From: Deltaproteobacteria bacterium
GTDB taxonomy: Bacteria; Desulfobacterota; GWC2-55-46
Length of the DNA: 10,221 bases
Direction of reading: 5' to 3'
Assembly (NCBI GenBank): GCA_016234955.1
Contig: JACRNN010000122.1
Span: 1 to 10,221, forward strand
This document shows, piece by piece, positions 1 through 5,560 of the stretch (its first letter is position 1; each line of letters begins with the position of its first letter). Made by a program: the position numbers and the translations under genes. The notes under the pieces were generated by a model. It did no database searches, was not told where the DNA came from, and saw only the letters and a program-made list of their open reading frames with translations.

Positions 1-1
1 G

Positions 2-1048
2 AGGTCGTGCAACCTCGACTGCATACACTGCAGGGCCGCGGCGCGCTTCGGCCCTTATCCGAACGAGCTTACGACAAAGGAGTGCTTCGACTTCCTCGAC
101 GACGTCGCGTCGTTCTCAAACCCCATAATGATACTGACCGGCGGAGAGCCGATGATGCGGGACGATATCTGGGAGATCGCCCGGCACGGGACGGACCTCG
201 GCCTCAGGATGGTCATGGCCCCGTGCGGCTTCCTCGTCACCGAAGAGACGGTCAAGAAGATGATCGAGGCGGGGATACAGAGGGTAAGCTTCTCCATAGA
301 CGGCGCCACCGCCGAAAGCCATGATAACTTCAGACGCGTAAAGGGCGCCTTTGACAGCGTGATGCAGGCCATAGAGAACGTCAAGAAGGCGGGCCTCGCC
401 TTCCAGGTAAATACCACCATCACAAGGCACAACCTGGCCGAGCTTCCCAGGATACTCGACCTCGTCATCGGCCTCGGCGCCGTGGCGCACCATCCGTTCC
501 TCCTTGTCCCGACCGGAAGGGGCGCGCAGTTAAAGGCCCTCGAAATATCCCCTGAGGACTACGAAAAGACCCTTACCTGGTTTTACGAGCAGAGGGAGAA
601 GGTGCCCATCCAGTTCAAGCCTACCTGTGCGCCGCACTACTACAGGATATTCAGGCAGAAGGAGCGCGAGAAGGGCGTAACCGTGACCCCGGAGACCCAC
701 GGCCTCGACGCCATGAGCAAGGGGTGCATGGGCGGCCAGTCCTTCGCCTTCGTCTCGAACACAGGCAAGGTGCAGATCTGCGGCTTCCTCGACGTCGAGT
801 GCGGGGACATACGCAAGGAGCCCTTCCACACGATATGGGACACCTCCAAGGTCTTTGAGGAGATGAGGGCCTGGGACGACTACAACGGCAGGTGCGGCTA
901 CTGCGAGTTCAGGAAGGTATGCGGCGGGTGCAGGGCAAGGGCGTTCGCGTTTACCGGAAACTACATGGACGAGGAGCCGTTCTGCACGTACCAGCCGGGC
1001 GAGGCCGCGAAAAAGGCACATGAGGGGAGGAAGCCGGAGAAGGCTTAA
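2..1048 (+). CDS. ahbD: AhbD-like radical SAM heme synthase (5' end outside window)
   Basis: The reading frame is open from the left edge, so the N-terminus is missing; the ATG at 128 is internal. The visible part begins RSCNLDCIHCRA, giving the radical SAM CX3CX2C cluster motif. It continues with the GGEP SAM-binding motif (LTGGEPMMRDD) and ends in a SPASM/twitch-type cysteine region (KGCMGG, QICGFLDVECGD, CGYCEFRKVCGGCRARA, PFCTYQP) that should hold a second 4Fe-4S cluster. The motifs APCGFLV, CAPHYYRI and VCGGCRARA are, as I know the family, characteristic of AhbD. AhbD oxidatively decarboxylates the two propionates of Fe-coproporphyrin III to vinyls, the last step of the siroheme-dependent heme pathway in the cytoplasm. 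The close alternatives are NirJ-type heme d1 proteins or other SPASM maturases. The family call is firm; the exact substrate is inferred from motif resemblance. Confidence 0.82.
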   Translation, partial: RSCNLDCIHCRAAARFGPYPNELTTKECFDFLDDVASFSNPIMILTGGEPMMRDDIWEIARHGTDLGLRMVMAPCGFLVTEETVKKMIEAGIQRVSFSIDGATAESHDNFRRVKGAFDSVMQAIENVKKAGLAFQVNTTITRHNLAELPRILDLVIGLGAVAHHPFLLVPTGRGAQLKALEISPEDYEKTLTWFYEQREKVPIQFKPTCAPHYYRIFRQKEREKGVTVTPETHGLDAMSKGCMGGQSFAFVSNTGKVQICGFLDVECGDIRKEPFHTIWDTSKVFEEMRAWDDYNGRCGYCEFRKVCGGCRARAFAFTGNYMDEEPFCTYQPGEAAKKAHEGRKPEKA

Positions 1049-1075
1049 GGGTTGCCCCCTGCGGTGTTCCAAGAT

Positions 1076-1122
1076 AGACAAAAAGACCATGCCGGCAATA
1101 CGACGGCATGGTCTTTTTGTCT
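1076..1122 (+). terminator. strong bidirectional-type terminator after ahbD
   Basis: A perfect 19-bp inverted repeat (1076-1094 and 1104-1122) flanks a 9-base loop. The GC-rich core of each arm (gaccatgccg / cggcatggtc) is followed by TTTTTGTCT on the plus strand and by the equivalent T-run on the minus strand. It starts 28 bases after the ahbD stop codon. This is classic intrinsic terminator geometry. It should end ahbD transcription and insulate the following RDD gene, which would therefore need its own promoter in 1123-1236. I see no convincing sigma-70 promoter there. Confidence 0.85.
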
Positions 1123-1236
1123 CACCCCTGCGCCGCCTTGCATTAACGGCGGGATGGTGGTAGTTTGTTAGGGTTTGAAGCCCTTCCCGATAATCATCCT
1201 GCGGGCCGGGCGCTTCGATAAAAGACAGGAGCCGAT

Positions 1237-1731
1237 ATGGCTGAACATCCCCCGGAAAATGGGGCTTTTGGAGATTACTACCCGCTCATGTTGCCGAGGG
1301 CTGACATACTGGAGCGCTTTCTGGCGAAGCTCATCGACTTCCTTATCGTCGGGGCGTTCTTCGCGTTCCCCTCTGTCGTCGGGCCGCTCGCCGGGGTGAC
1401 GTACATACTGATCTCGGACGGGCTCAAGAGCGGGGGGAGCCTCGGCAAGAGGATAATCGGGCTCAGGGTGGTGATGCTCGTGGACGGAGGCGCGCCGTGC
1501 GGCTTCAAGACCTCCATAATAAGGAACTCGGTCTTCGGCGCGGCGCTGGCCTCGTTCATACTCATCGGCTGGATACCCTATCTCGGCAAGCTCCTCGCCT
1601 TCATCCTGCTCGCGGCGGCGGTTATCGGCGAGACGGTGCTTATATACACCGACGAATCCGGCTCAAGGTTCGGGGACAGGATAGCGGGGACGGCGGTGGT
1701 GGATGCGAAGGGAGGGGGAGGGCAGATTTAA
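1237..1731 (+). CDS. RDD family integral membrane protein
   Basis: A 164-residue protein with RDD-domain hallmarks. It has an early Arg and Asp around the first helix (R27 in ERFLAKLIDFLIV, D34), the linker SLGKRIIGLRVV near residues 67-80, and a terminal RFGDRIAGTAVV near residues 143-156. Hydrophobic stretches at about 33-56 and 97-128 suggest two to three membrane helices; no cleaved signal peptide is evident. RDD proteins are small inner-membrane proteins; some are linked to ion or compatible-solute transport, but most have no known function, and none can be assigned here. The start is supported by an AGGAG ribosome binding site at 1227-1231, five bases before the ATG. The gene stands alone after a terminator and its base composition matches the GC-rich core, so it marks the left edge of the accessory islet. 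Confidence 0.85.
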   Translation: MAEHPPENGAFGDYYPLMLPRADILERFLAKLIDFLIVGAFFAFPSVVGPLAGVTYILISDGLKSGGSLGKRIIGLRVVMLVDGGAPCGFKTSIIRNSVFGAALASFILIGWIPYLGKLLAFILLAAAVIGETVLIYTDESGSRFGDRIAGTAVVDAKGGGGQI

Positions 1732-1883
1732 AGAGAATAGACTTGGCAAGTCTTGCTTGTCTGAGGCTGGATGCTGGAAGAGGTCATTTCCCAGATGGAA
1801 CAAGAGTTACCTCAAACATTATTCGCTGGTAATTTCTCAAAGGTAATGATAATATTTAAAAATAATAATGGGGCTTAAATAAA

Positions 1884-2099
1884 ATGACTTTGACAGAGAA
1901 AATTATCCAACATATTCAAACCATGCCTGAACCTCTTAAGGCCGAGGTGTTAGACTTTGTTGAATATCTTGAACTAAAAATCAAAAAGGCCGACGAGGAA
2001 ATAGACTGGTCGGCTCTATCCCTATCCTCTGCGATGAGAGGCTTGGAAAAAGAGGCCACGCCCTATTCAATTAGCGATATAAAGGAACGCTTTGCATGA
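1884..2099 (+). CDS. DUF2281-type antitoxin of a MazF/PemK module
   Basis: A 71-residue acidic protein. The N-terminal part (MTLTEKIIQHIQTMPEPLKAEVLDFVEYLE) is typical of DUF2281 proteins, which are predicted antitoxins found directly upstream of MazF/PemK or PIN toxins. The C-terminal half (EEIDWSALSLSSAMRGLEKEATPYS) resembles the flexible toxin-binding tail of VapB-like antitoxins. The stop codon overlaps the ATG of the next gene by four bases (ATGA), so the pair is translationally coupled. There is no clear Shine-Dalgarno sequence before the ATG; the upstream 150 bases are AT-rich with GATAAT-like strings that could hold a promoter, but no well-spaced -35 box is seen. Role is inferred from family and context: it should neutralise the downstream RNase and may autorepress the operon. 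Confidence 0.75.
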   Translation: MTLTEKIIQHIQTMPEPLKAEVLDFVEYLELKIKKADEEIDWSALSLSSAMRGLEKEATPYSISDIKERFA

Positions 2100-2443
2100 T
2101 TCAAGAGGGACAGATAACCCTTTTTAAATTCCCTCAAACTGACCAAACACTCGGCAAACTTAGACCTGCCCTTGTTCTCCGCAAAATACCCGGCCCATAT
2201 GACGACTGGTTGATCTGCATGGTATCGTCGCAGTTGTCACAGGAACTTCCCGAATTTGATGTGGTCGTTTACGCAAATGACCCCGATTTCGAGCAGTCGG
2301 GACTTAAGACGTCCAGTGTCATAAGAGTCTTTCGTCTTGCTGTAGTAAATAAGGACACCCTTCTCGGTTCAATAGGAAATATCAGCGGCGAACGTTTGAA
2401 TCTTATCAAAAGCAGACTTTCTTCATGGATTAAGGGCACATAA
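2096..2443 (+). CDS. MazF/PemK-family endoribonuclease toxin
   Basis: A 115-residue protein with the PemK/MazF fold signature. GQITLFKFPQTD at the N-terminus corresponds to the first beta strands. It is followed by KLRPALVLRK (R23-L28), whose arginine belongs to the usual RPALVL catalytic/core motif, then MVSSQ and the SVIRVFRLAVV strand. MazF toxins are sequence-specific mRNA interferases that stop translation when the labile antitoxin is lost. The length matches the family (about 110-120 residues). It overlaps the upstream antitoxin by four bases, the usual order for such pairs. Codon use is AT-richer than in the flanking core genes, which suggests acquisition. Target sequence cannot be predicted. 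Confidence 0.82.
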   Translation: MIQEGQITLFKFPQTDQTLGKLRPALVLRKIPGPYDDWLICMVSSQLSQELPEFDVVVYANDPDFEQSGLKTSSVIRVFRLAVVNKDTLLGSIGNISGERLNLIKSRLSSWIKGT

Positions 2444-2517
2444 TAATCCGCTCCACCTGACGTTTTCCTGTCATTCGCCTTGCACAATACCGCAAGGCAA
2501 GCACCACCACCGGATTA
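2444..2517. repeat. nested imperfect inverted repeats after mazF-like gene
   Basis: Directly after the toxin stop codon an outer 7-bp inverted repeat (TAATCCG at 2444-2450, CGGATTA at 2511-2517) encloses an inner 7-bp stem with an 8-base loop (GCCTTGC at 2477-2483, GCAAGGC at 2492-2498). There is no T-run after the inner stem, so it is a poor intrinsic terminator. It could be a boundary or regulatory structure; function unknown. Confidence 0.35.
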
Positions 2518-2563
2518 AGTATAAAAAAGAATGTTGGGCATCAAAACTAAACGGACCGAGAGC

Positions 2564-3082
2564 ATGAAATACTGTCCCGAGTGTGCGAGCGTGCTTGAAC
2601 TCAGACGCATTGATGGCGTTGAAAGGACGGCTTGTGTTTCCACGGGATGTAGTTTCGTACACTGGTGCAATCCGGTGCCCGTGGTTGCCGCCTTAGTTCA
2701 GTATCAAGGCAAAATAATTCTTGCCCGAAACTCGCAATGGCCTGATGGCATGTTCTCGCTGGTAACGGGTTACCTCGAAAGAAACGAAACACCTGATGAA
2801 GCTGTGGTACGGGAAGTAAAGGAAGAACTCGGCCTCGATAGCAAGGTAAAGGACTTCATCGGTTGCTATTCACTACATGAGAAAAACCAAATCATCCTCG
2901 CTCATTGGATAGTGGCACGCGGCGAATTAAAAACCGGAAACGAAATAGCCGAGATCAAGCTCTTGTCTCGTGAAGAATTGAAGCTTTGGCAGTTTGGTCG
3001 TTTCGCATTGACTTCTGTCATTGCGAAACAGTGGCTTGAGAAAACAACGCCCAACAACGGGTTCCAGGCGCATCGGCGCTAA
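2564..3082 (+). CDS. NUDIX hydrolase with N-terminal zinc ribbon
   Basis: With the start at 2564 the protein is 172 residues and begins MKYCPEC. Four cysteines (C4, C7, C24, C29) form a likely zinc ribbon, as in NudC-like and related NUDIX proteins. A complete Nudix box spans residues 68-90 and matches GX5EX7REUXEEXGU: G68, E74, R82, E83, E86, E87, G89. These residues bind the divalent metal and hydrolyse nucleoside-diphosphate-linked substrates (NADH, ADP-ribose, dinucleotides, oxidised nucleotides); the specific substrate cannot be told. An alternative ATG at 2531 would add 11 residues, but 2564 fits the zinc-ribbon start better; neither has a strong ribosome binding site. The last residues (TTPNNGFQAHRR) are encoded inside an attC-like hairpin, whose loop contains the stop codon, so the native C-terminus was probably shorter. 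AT-richer than the core. Confidence 0.8.
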   Translation: MKYCPECASVLELRRIDGVERTACVSTGCSFVHWCNPVPVVAALVQYQGKIILARNSQWPDGMFSLVTGYLERNETPDEAVVREVKEELGLDSKVKDFIGCYSLHEKNQIILAHWIVARGELKTGNEIAEIKLLSREELKLWQFGRFALTSVIAKQWLEKTTPNNGFQAHRR

Positions 3083-3107
3083 CGCGCCGATGCGCCTGAA
3101 CCGGGGC
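3049..3107 (+). other. attC-like integron cassette recombination site (degenerate 3' end)
   Basis: GCCCAAC at 3049-3055 matches the attC R'' consensus RYYYAAC. After a 3-5 base spacer a long stem follows: a 15-bp perfect arm (3065-3079 with 3084-3098) around a TAAC loop. It extends through GGTT (3060-3063) pairing with AACC (3099-3102) and leaves C3064 unpaired. One extra base in the L'' arm is the extrahelical base that sets the strand and orientation of attC recombination, and it lies on the side expected for a cassette whose gene is on the plus strand. The NUDIX stop codon lies in the loop, as often happens for cassette genes. The expected R' box (GTTRRRY, here GTTGGGC) is absent; only GGGC at 3104-3107 resembles it. 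No integrase gene is in the window. This is therefore a probable decayed site. Confidence 0.55.
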
Positions 3108-3186
3108 ATTTTGATAAGGGAGACATAGTGTCCTCACCTTCTGAACCGGCATGGTTTCTACCCACATATTTAGCCATATTTTTATA

Positions 3187-3215
3187 TTGCTAATTTTATG
3201 TATCCGTGATATATT
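3187..3215 (+). promoter_or_regulatory. sigma-70-like promoter of brnTA
   Basis: TTGCTA (3187-3192) and TATATT (3210-3215) match the -35 (4 of 6) and -10 (5 of 6) boxes, separated by 17 bases. The -10 box ends five bases before the BrnT ATG at 3221, so transcription would start at or very near the start codon. That gives a leaderless or near-leaderless toxin message, consistent with the lack of a Shine-Dalgarno sequence before 3221. Confidence 0.45.
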
Positions 3216-3220
3216 AATCT

Positions 3221-3508
3221 ATGAAGAAAACCCGCTTTGACTGGGATGAGGAGAAGGACAGGGAGAACCAAATAAAGCACAATGTCTCTTTTGCAACGGC
3301 GCAACACGCTTTTCTTGATCTTCACCGCGTCATAGTTGAGGATATTAACCATAGCTCAGAGGAAGAACGATTTTATTGTATCGGCCGTGTCGGCGAAGGC
3401 ATAATGACGGTCGGATTTACTTACAGGGGGAATGTTATCCGCATCTATGGCGCCGGATATTGGAGAAAAGGAAGGAGGATATATGAAGACAAAAATAAAA
3501 TACACTGA
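3221..3508 (+). CDS. brnT: BrnT-family ribonuclease toxin
   Basis: A 95-residue protein with the BrnT pattern. FDWDEEKDRENQIKHNVSF at residues 6-24 matches the usual F-WD--K---N--KH-V-F start. It is followed by FLDLHRVIVED, the central ERFYCIGRVGEGIMTVGFTYRGN, and a C-terminal IRIYGAGYWRKGRRIYE. BrnT is a RelE-like-fold ribonuclease toxin that arrests translation and is neutralised by BrnA. In many homologues the C-terminal motif reads RIISAR; here it reads RIYGAG, a noticeable variation that might affect activity. No ribosome binding site precedes the ATG, and the likely promoter sits immediately upstream. The gene overlaps brnA by 26 bases. Toxin-first order is normal for this system. Confidence 0.85.
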   Translation: MKKTRFDWDEEKDRENQIKHNVSFATAQHAFLDLHRVIVEDINHSSEEERFYCIGRVGEGIMTVGFTYRGNVIRIYGAGYWRKGRRIYEDKNKIH

Positions 3509-3722
3509 TGAGCCAATGGGCAAGTTGAAAGTAATCAAGGATATCCTTCCCTCACCCGACAAACTGGTATTGAGAGAGGAAAATGTCAAGGTAACCATCG
3601 CGTTGAACAAATCGAGCGTTGAATTTTTTAAAAAGGAGGCGCAACGGTATCATACTTCTTACCAAAAGATGATCCGGCGGCTGATAGATTTGTATGCTTC
3701 ACAACATCGAAAGAGCGCTTAA
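3483..3722 (+). CDS. brnA: BrnA-type ribbon-helix-helix antitoxin
   Basis: A 79-residue protein. The start at 3483 is chosen because a perfect AAGGAGG lies at 3472-3478, four bases before the ATG, whereas the longer in-frame ATG at 3432 has none. The N-terminal half (KYTDEPMGKLKVIKDILPSPDKLV) is the toxin-binding part. The C-terminal half (VKVTIALNKSSVEFFKKEAQRYHTSYQKMIRRLIDLYASQH) has the strand-helix-helix layout of CopG/BrnA ribbon-helix-helix DNA-binding domains, which dimerise, bind BrnT and autorepress the operon. The strong ribosome binding site compared with the toxin's absent one would favour antitoxin excess. It starts inside the 3' end of brnT, so the two are co-transcribed. Confidence 0.83.
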   Translation: MKTKIKYTDEPMGKLKVIKDILPSPDKLVLREENVKVTIALNKSSVEFFKKEAQRYHTSYQKMIRRLIDLYASQHRKSA

Positions 3723-3760
3723 CTTAACATAAGGTGTGTGGGCCTTTCGAGTCTGTCTCA

Positions 3761-3792
3761 CGTCCGCTCCGGGATTCGAGGCGCGGCGGACG
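3761..3792. repeat. weak hairpin between convergent brnA and lpxH
   Basis: CGTCCGC (3761-3767) and GCGGACG (3786-3792) form a 7-bp stem with an 18-base loop in the space where the plus-strand islet and the minus-strand core operon converge. It could help end lpxH transcription, but there is no T-run, so this is tentative. Confidence 0.25.
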
Positions 3793-3805
3793 GTACGCGC
3801 AGGGC

Positions 3806-4519
3806 TCACCTCTTCCCCCTGGCCACCTTCAGCGCGCCTTTTTCATAGACGAGATAGCTCCCGCCGCCGGCCCAGCTCCCCGGGTTGGCGTAGGCGCCCT
3901 TCCTGCCGTTGGCCTCCTCCTTATGGACGCCGGCAACGTGGGAATGGGCCAGTATCACCGTATCGAACCCCGAGCCTATCCTCTCCCTGGCGAACTCCCT
4001 CAGGCGCTCCTCCACTATATTGCCCTCTTGATTGTACTTGCGGCTCTTCCTGGACAGGAGGTTCGCCGTTGTCCAGACAAAGCCCGGCGGCGCCACCCTC
4101 GTGATGAATCTGAATACGGGGCTCCGTAAGAATCTCCTCCAGAGCGCATAGCCCCGCGTCATCGAGACCGTATCACCGTGCGCGAGCAACACCCTCTTGC
4201 CGTCGAGCGTCCATTCGAAAAAACCGGGGTGGACGCCGGCGCCGAGCTCTTTGGTGAAAAACTCTCCCATGGAAAAATCGTGGTTGCCCTCGAGGTAGAT
4301 GATATTGACGCCCCGCTTTTTAAGCCCCATGAGGCTCTCAAGCGCGATCCGGTACTCTTTATATACCTTTTCATTTGCTCCGGTCCAGAAGTCGAAGAGG
4401 TCGCCGAGGACAACGAGTGTGTCGACCCGGCCGAGGCCGTCGAGGAAATCAGCGAGGCTTTTGAGGTTGGGGTCCGAGGCCCCCTTCAGGTGGGCGTCGG
4501 CTACGAAGACTATCTTCAT
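3806..4519 (-). CDS. lpxH: LpxH-like UDP-2,3-diacylglucosamine diphosphatase
   Basis: A 237-residue calcineurin-like metallophosphoesterase with all metal-binding blocks in order: D8-A-H10, GDLFDFW (G39-W45), GNHD (G78-D81), HGD (H114-D116) and AHSH (H192, H194). GDLFDFW and the overall length (about 240) match LpxH and LpxH-like proteins. LpxH cleaves UDP-2,3-diacylglucosamine to lipid X and UMP at the inner face of the inner membrane, the fourth step of lipid A synthesis. E. coli LpxH has GNRD where this has GNHD, so it belongs to a divergent branch and another phosphoesterase role cannot be excluded. A basic, hydrophobic helix around residues 123-160 could be the membrane-associating cap. 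The ATG overlaps the aroE stop by four bases (ATGA), so translation is probably coupled. Confidence 0.72.
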   Translation of the reverse strand: MKIVFVADAHLKGASDPNLKSLADFLDGLGRVDTLVVLGDLFDFWTGANEKVYKEYRIALESLMGLKKRGVNIIYLEGNHDFSMGEFFTKELGAGVHPGFFEWTLDGKRVLLAHGDTVSMTRGYALWRRFLRSPVFRFITRVAPPGFVWTTANLLSRKSRKYNQEGNIVEERLREFARERIGSGFDTVILAHSHVAGVHKEEANGRKGAYANPGSWAGGGSYLVYEKGALKVARGKR

Positions 4520-5472
4520 CTCTTCAACTTTTGAGGGTCCCGCTCAGGCTCTTCCACCGCCGCCTTCCCCGCCTGCTCCCGCGCCTTCCCAGGCCGCGCT
4601 ATCGTTTCTTGTTCCAGCTCAAACTCTTCCATTGCCGCCTTCCTCATGGCGTCGAGCGGGGCCTTTCTGCCGGTCCATAGCTCGAAGGTTATCGCGCCCT
4701 GGCGCACCAGCATGCCGAGCCCGCCGTGCGTCTTGATCCCCCTTGCGGCGGCCTTCCTTATGATGTCCGTCTCTATAGGCCTGTAGACGATATCCGAGAC
4801 GACGGCGTGCGGCGGAAGCTCCTCTATCGGCAGGTCGAGCACGCCCTTGCCCATCATCCCGAGGGAGGTCGTGTTGACCACGATATCGGTTGAGCGCATC
4901 AAGGGCCTCAACGCCTCTTTTTCAAGCGGCGCGGCGTGGATATCCACGCCGCGGAACTTCTTCCTGAACTCGGCGGCAAGCTCAACGGCCCTATCTCTTG
5001 TCCTGTTGGCTATTGTGACGGATGCGGGCTTTGCGCCGAGGACCGCGTATGAGATGGACCTCGCGGCCCCGCCGGCGCCGATAATGACGACGTTTTTCCC
5101 GGCCGGCGCGCACCCGGCGTCGTCCCTCAGGCTCAGGAGGTAGCCCGGGCCGTCGGTATTGTAGCCGACGAGGATAGAGTCCCTGTTCACTATGGAATTT
5201 ACGGCGCCTATGTCGCGCGCGTGGTCGTCAACGCCGTCGAGGTGCTTCAAGACCTCCTCCTTGTGCGGTATCGTCACGTTCACCCCACGCATATTGAGGG
5301 CGCGCACGGCCCGAACGGCCTCCCCGAGGTCCATGGGGCGGACGTGGAACGGGACATAGGCCATATCCAATCCAAGCGCCTCGAACGCGGCGTTATGCAT
5401 GGCCGGCGAGAGCGTCTGCCCGACCGGGTCGCCGAATATGCCGACTATCTTGGTATTTCCTGTTATCTTCAT
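4516..5472 (-). CDS. aroE: shikimate dehydrogenase (NADP+)
   Basis: A 318-residue AroE that reduces 3-dehydroshikimate to shikimate in the chorismate pathway. The shikimate-binding domain has TLSPAMHN (residues 20-27; the usual first Ser is Thr), NVTIPHK with catalytic K71, GAVN (89-92) and NTDG with catalytic D107. The NADP domain has the glycine-rich loop GAGGAARS (132-139), the NRT strand end that usually selects NADP, and NTTSLGM. The C-terminal GMLVRQGAITFELWTG motif is intact. It is longer than a typical AroE (about 270-290) because of a charged, low-complexity tail of about 40 residues (FELEQETIARPGKAREQAGKAAVEE and onward) of unknown role. It is first in a short aroE-lpxH unit after an intergenic repeat, so its promoter should lie in the 5473-5560 region. 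Confidence 0.93.
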   Translation of the reverse strand: MKITGNTKIVGIFGDPVGQTLSPAMHNAAFEALGLDMAYVPFHVRPMDLGEAVRAVRALNMRGVNVTIPHKEEVLKHLDGVDDHARDIGAVNSIVNRDSILVGYNTDGPGYLLSLRDDAGCAPAGKNVVIIGAGGAARSISYAVLGAKPASVTIANRTRDRAVELAAEFRKKFRGVDIHAAPLEKEALRPLMRSTDIVVNTTSLGMMGKGVLDLPIEELPPHAVVSDIVYRPIETDIIRKAAARGIKTHGGLGMLVRQGAITFELWTGRKAPLDAMRKAAMEEFELEQETIARPGKAREQAGKAAVEEPERDPQKLKR

Positions 5473-5500
5473 GGCAAGGCTGACGGAATTAGTTCTAAAT

Positions 5501-5532
5501 TTATCAGGTTGCGGAAAAACGCAACCTGATAA
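5501..5532 (-). promoter_or_regulatory. perfect hairpin in the aroE upstream region
   Basis: A 13-bp perfect inverted repeat (5501-5513 and 5520-5532) with a 6-base loop lies 29 bases upstream of the aroE start. On the minus strand the loop is TTTTTC, and no T-run follows the stem, so it does not look like a normal terminator. It may be a 5' leader structure, an operator or part of the neighbouring repeat. Confidence 0.45.
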
Positions 5533-5560
5533 GAAACCTCTGAAAATCTCTTTTTCTATC

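Noticed and set aside
1138..1166. Possible promoter for the RDD gene (TTGCAT with TAGTTT 17 bases later)
   Set aside because: The -10 box matches only 3 of 6 positions and no supporting element is seen.
1740..1761. Short imperfect palindrome at the left edge of the islet (GACTTGGCAAG / CTTGCTTGTC)
   Set aside because: Arms are unequal with mismatches, there is no counterpart at the right edge, and no terminator T-run.
2531..2563. Upstream ATG for the NUDIX gene adding 11 residues
   Set aside because: The extension (MLGIKTKRTES) is not part of the family fold, and the MKYCPEC start at 2564 fits zinc-ribbon NUDIX proteins better; it is kept as an alternative only.
3079..3177. Minus-strand mini ORF of 32 residues (MAKYVGRNHAGSEGEDTM...)
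   Set aside because: It ends inside the attC-like palindrome, has no ribosome binding site or recognisable family, and is short enough to occur by chance.
3765..3785. GGGATTCGAGGCG resembling a tRNA T-arm, considered as a tRNA-end attachment site for the islet
   Set aside because: The flanking bases do not form the five-pair T-stem or an acceptor stem, no full tRNA can be folded on either strand, and no matching copy exists at the left edge of the islet.
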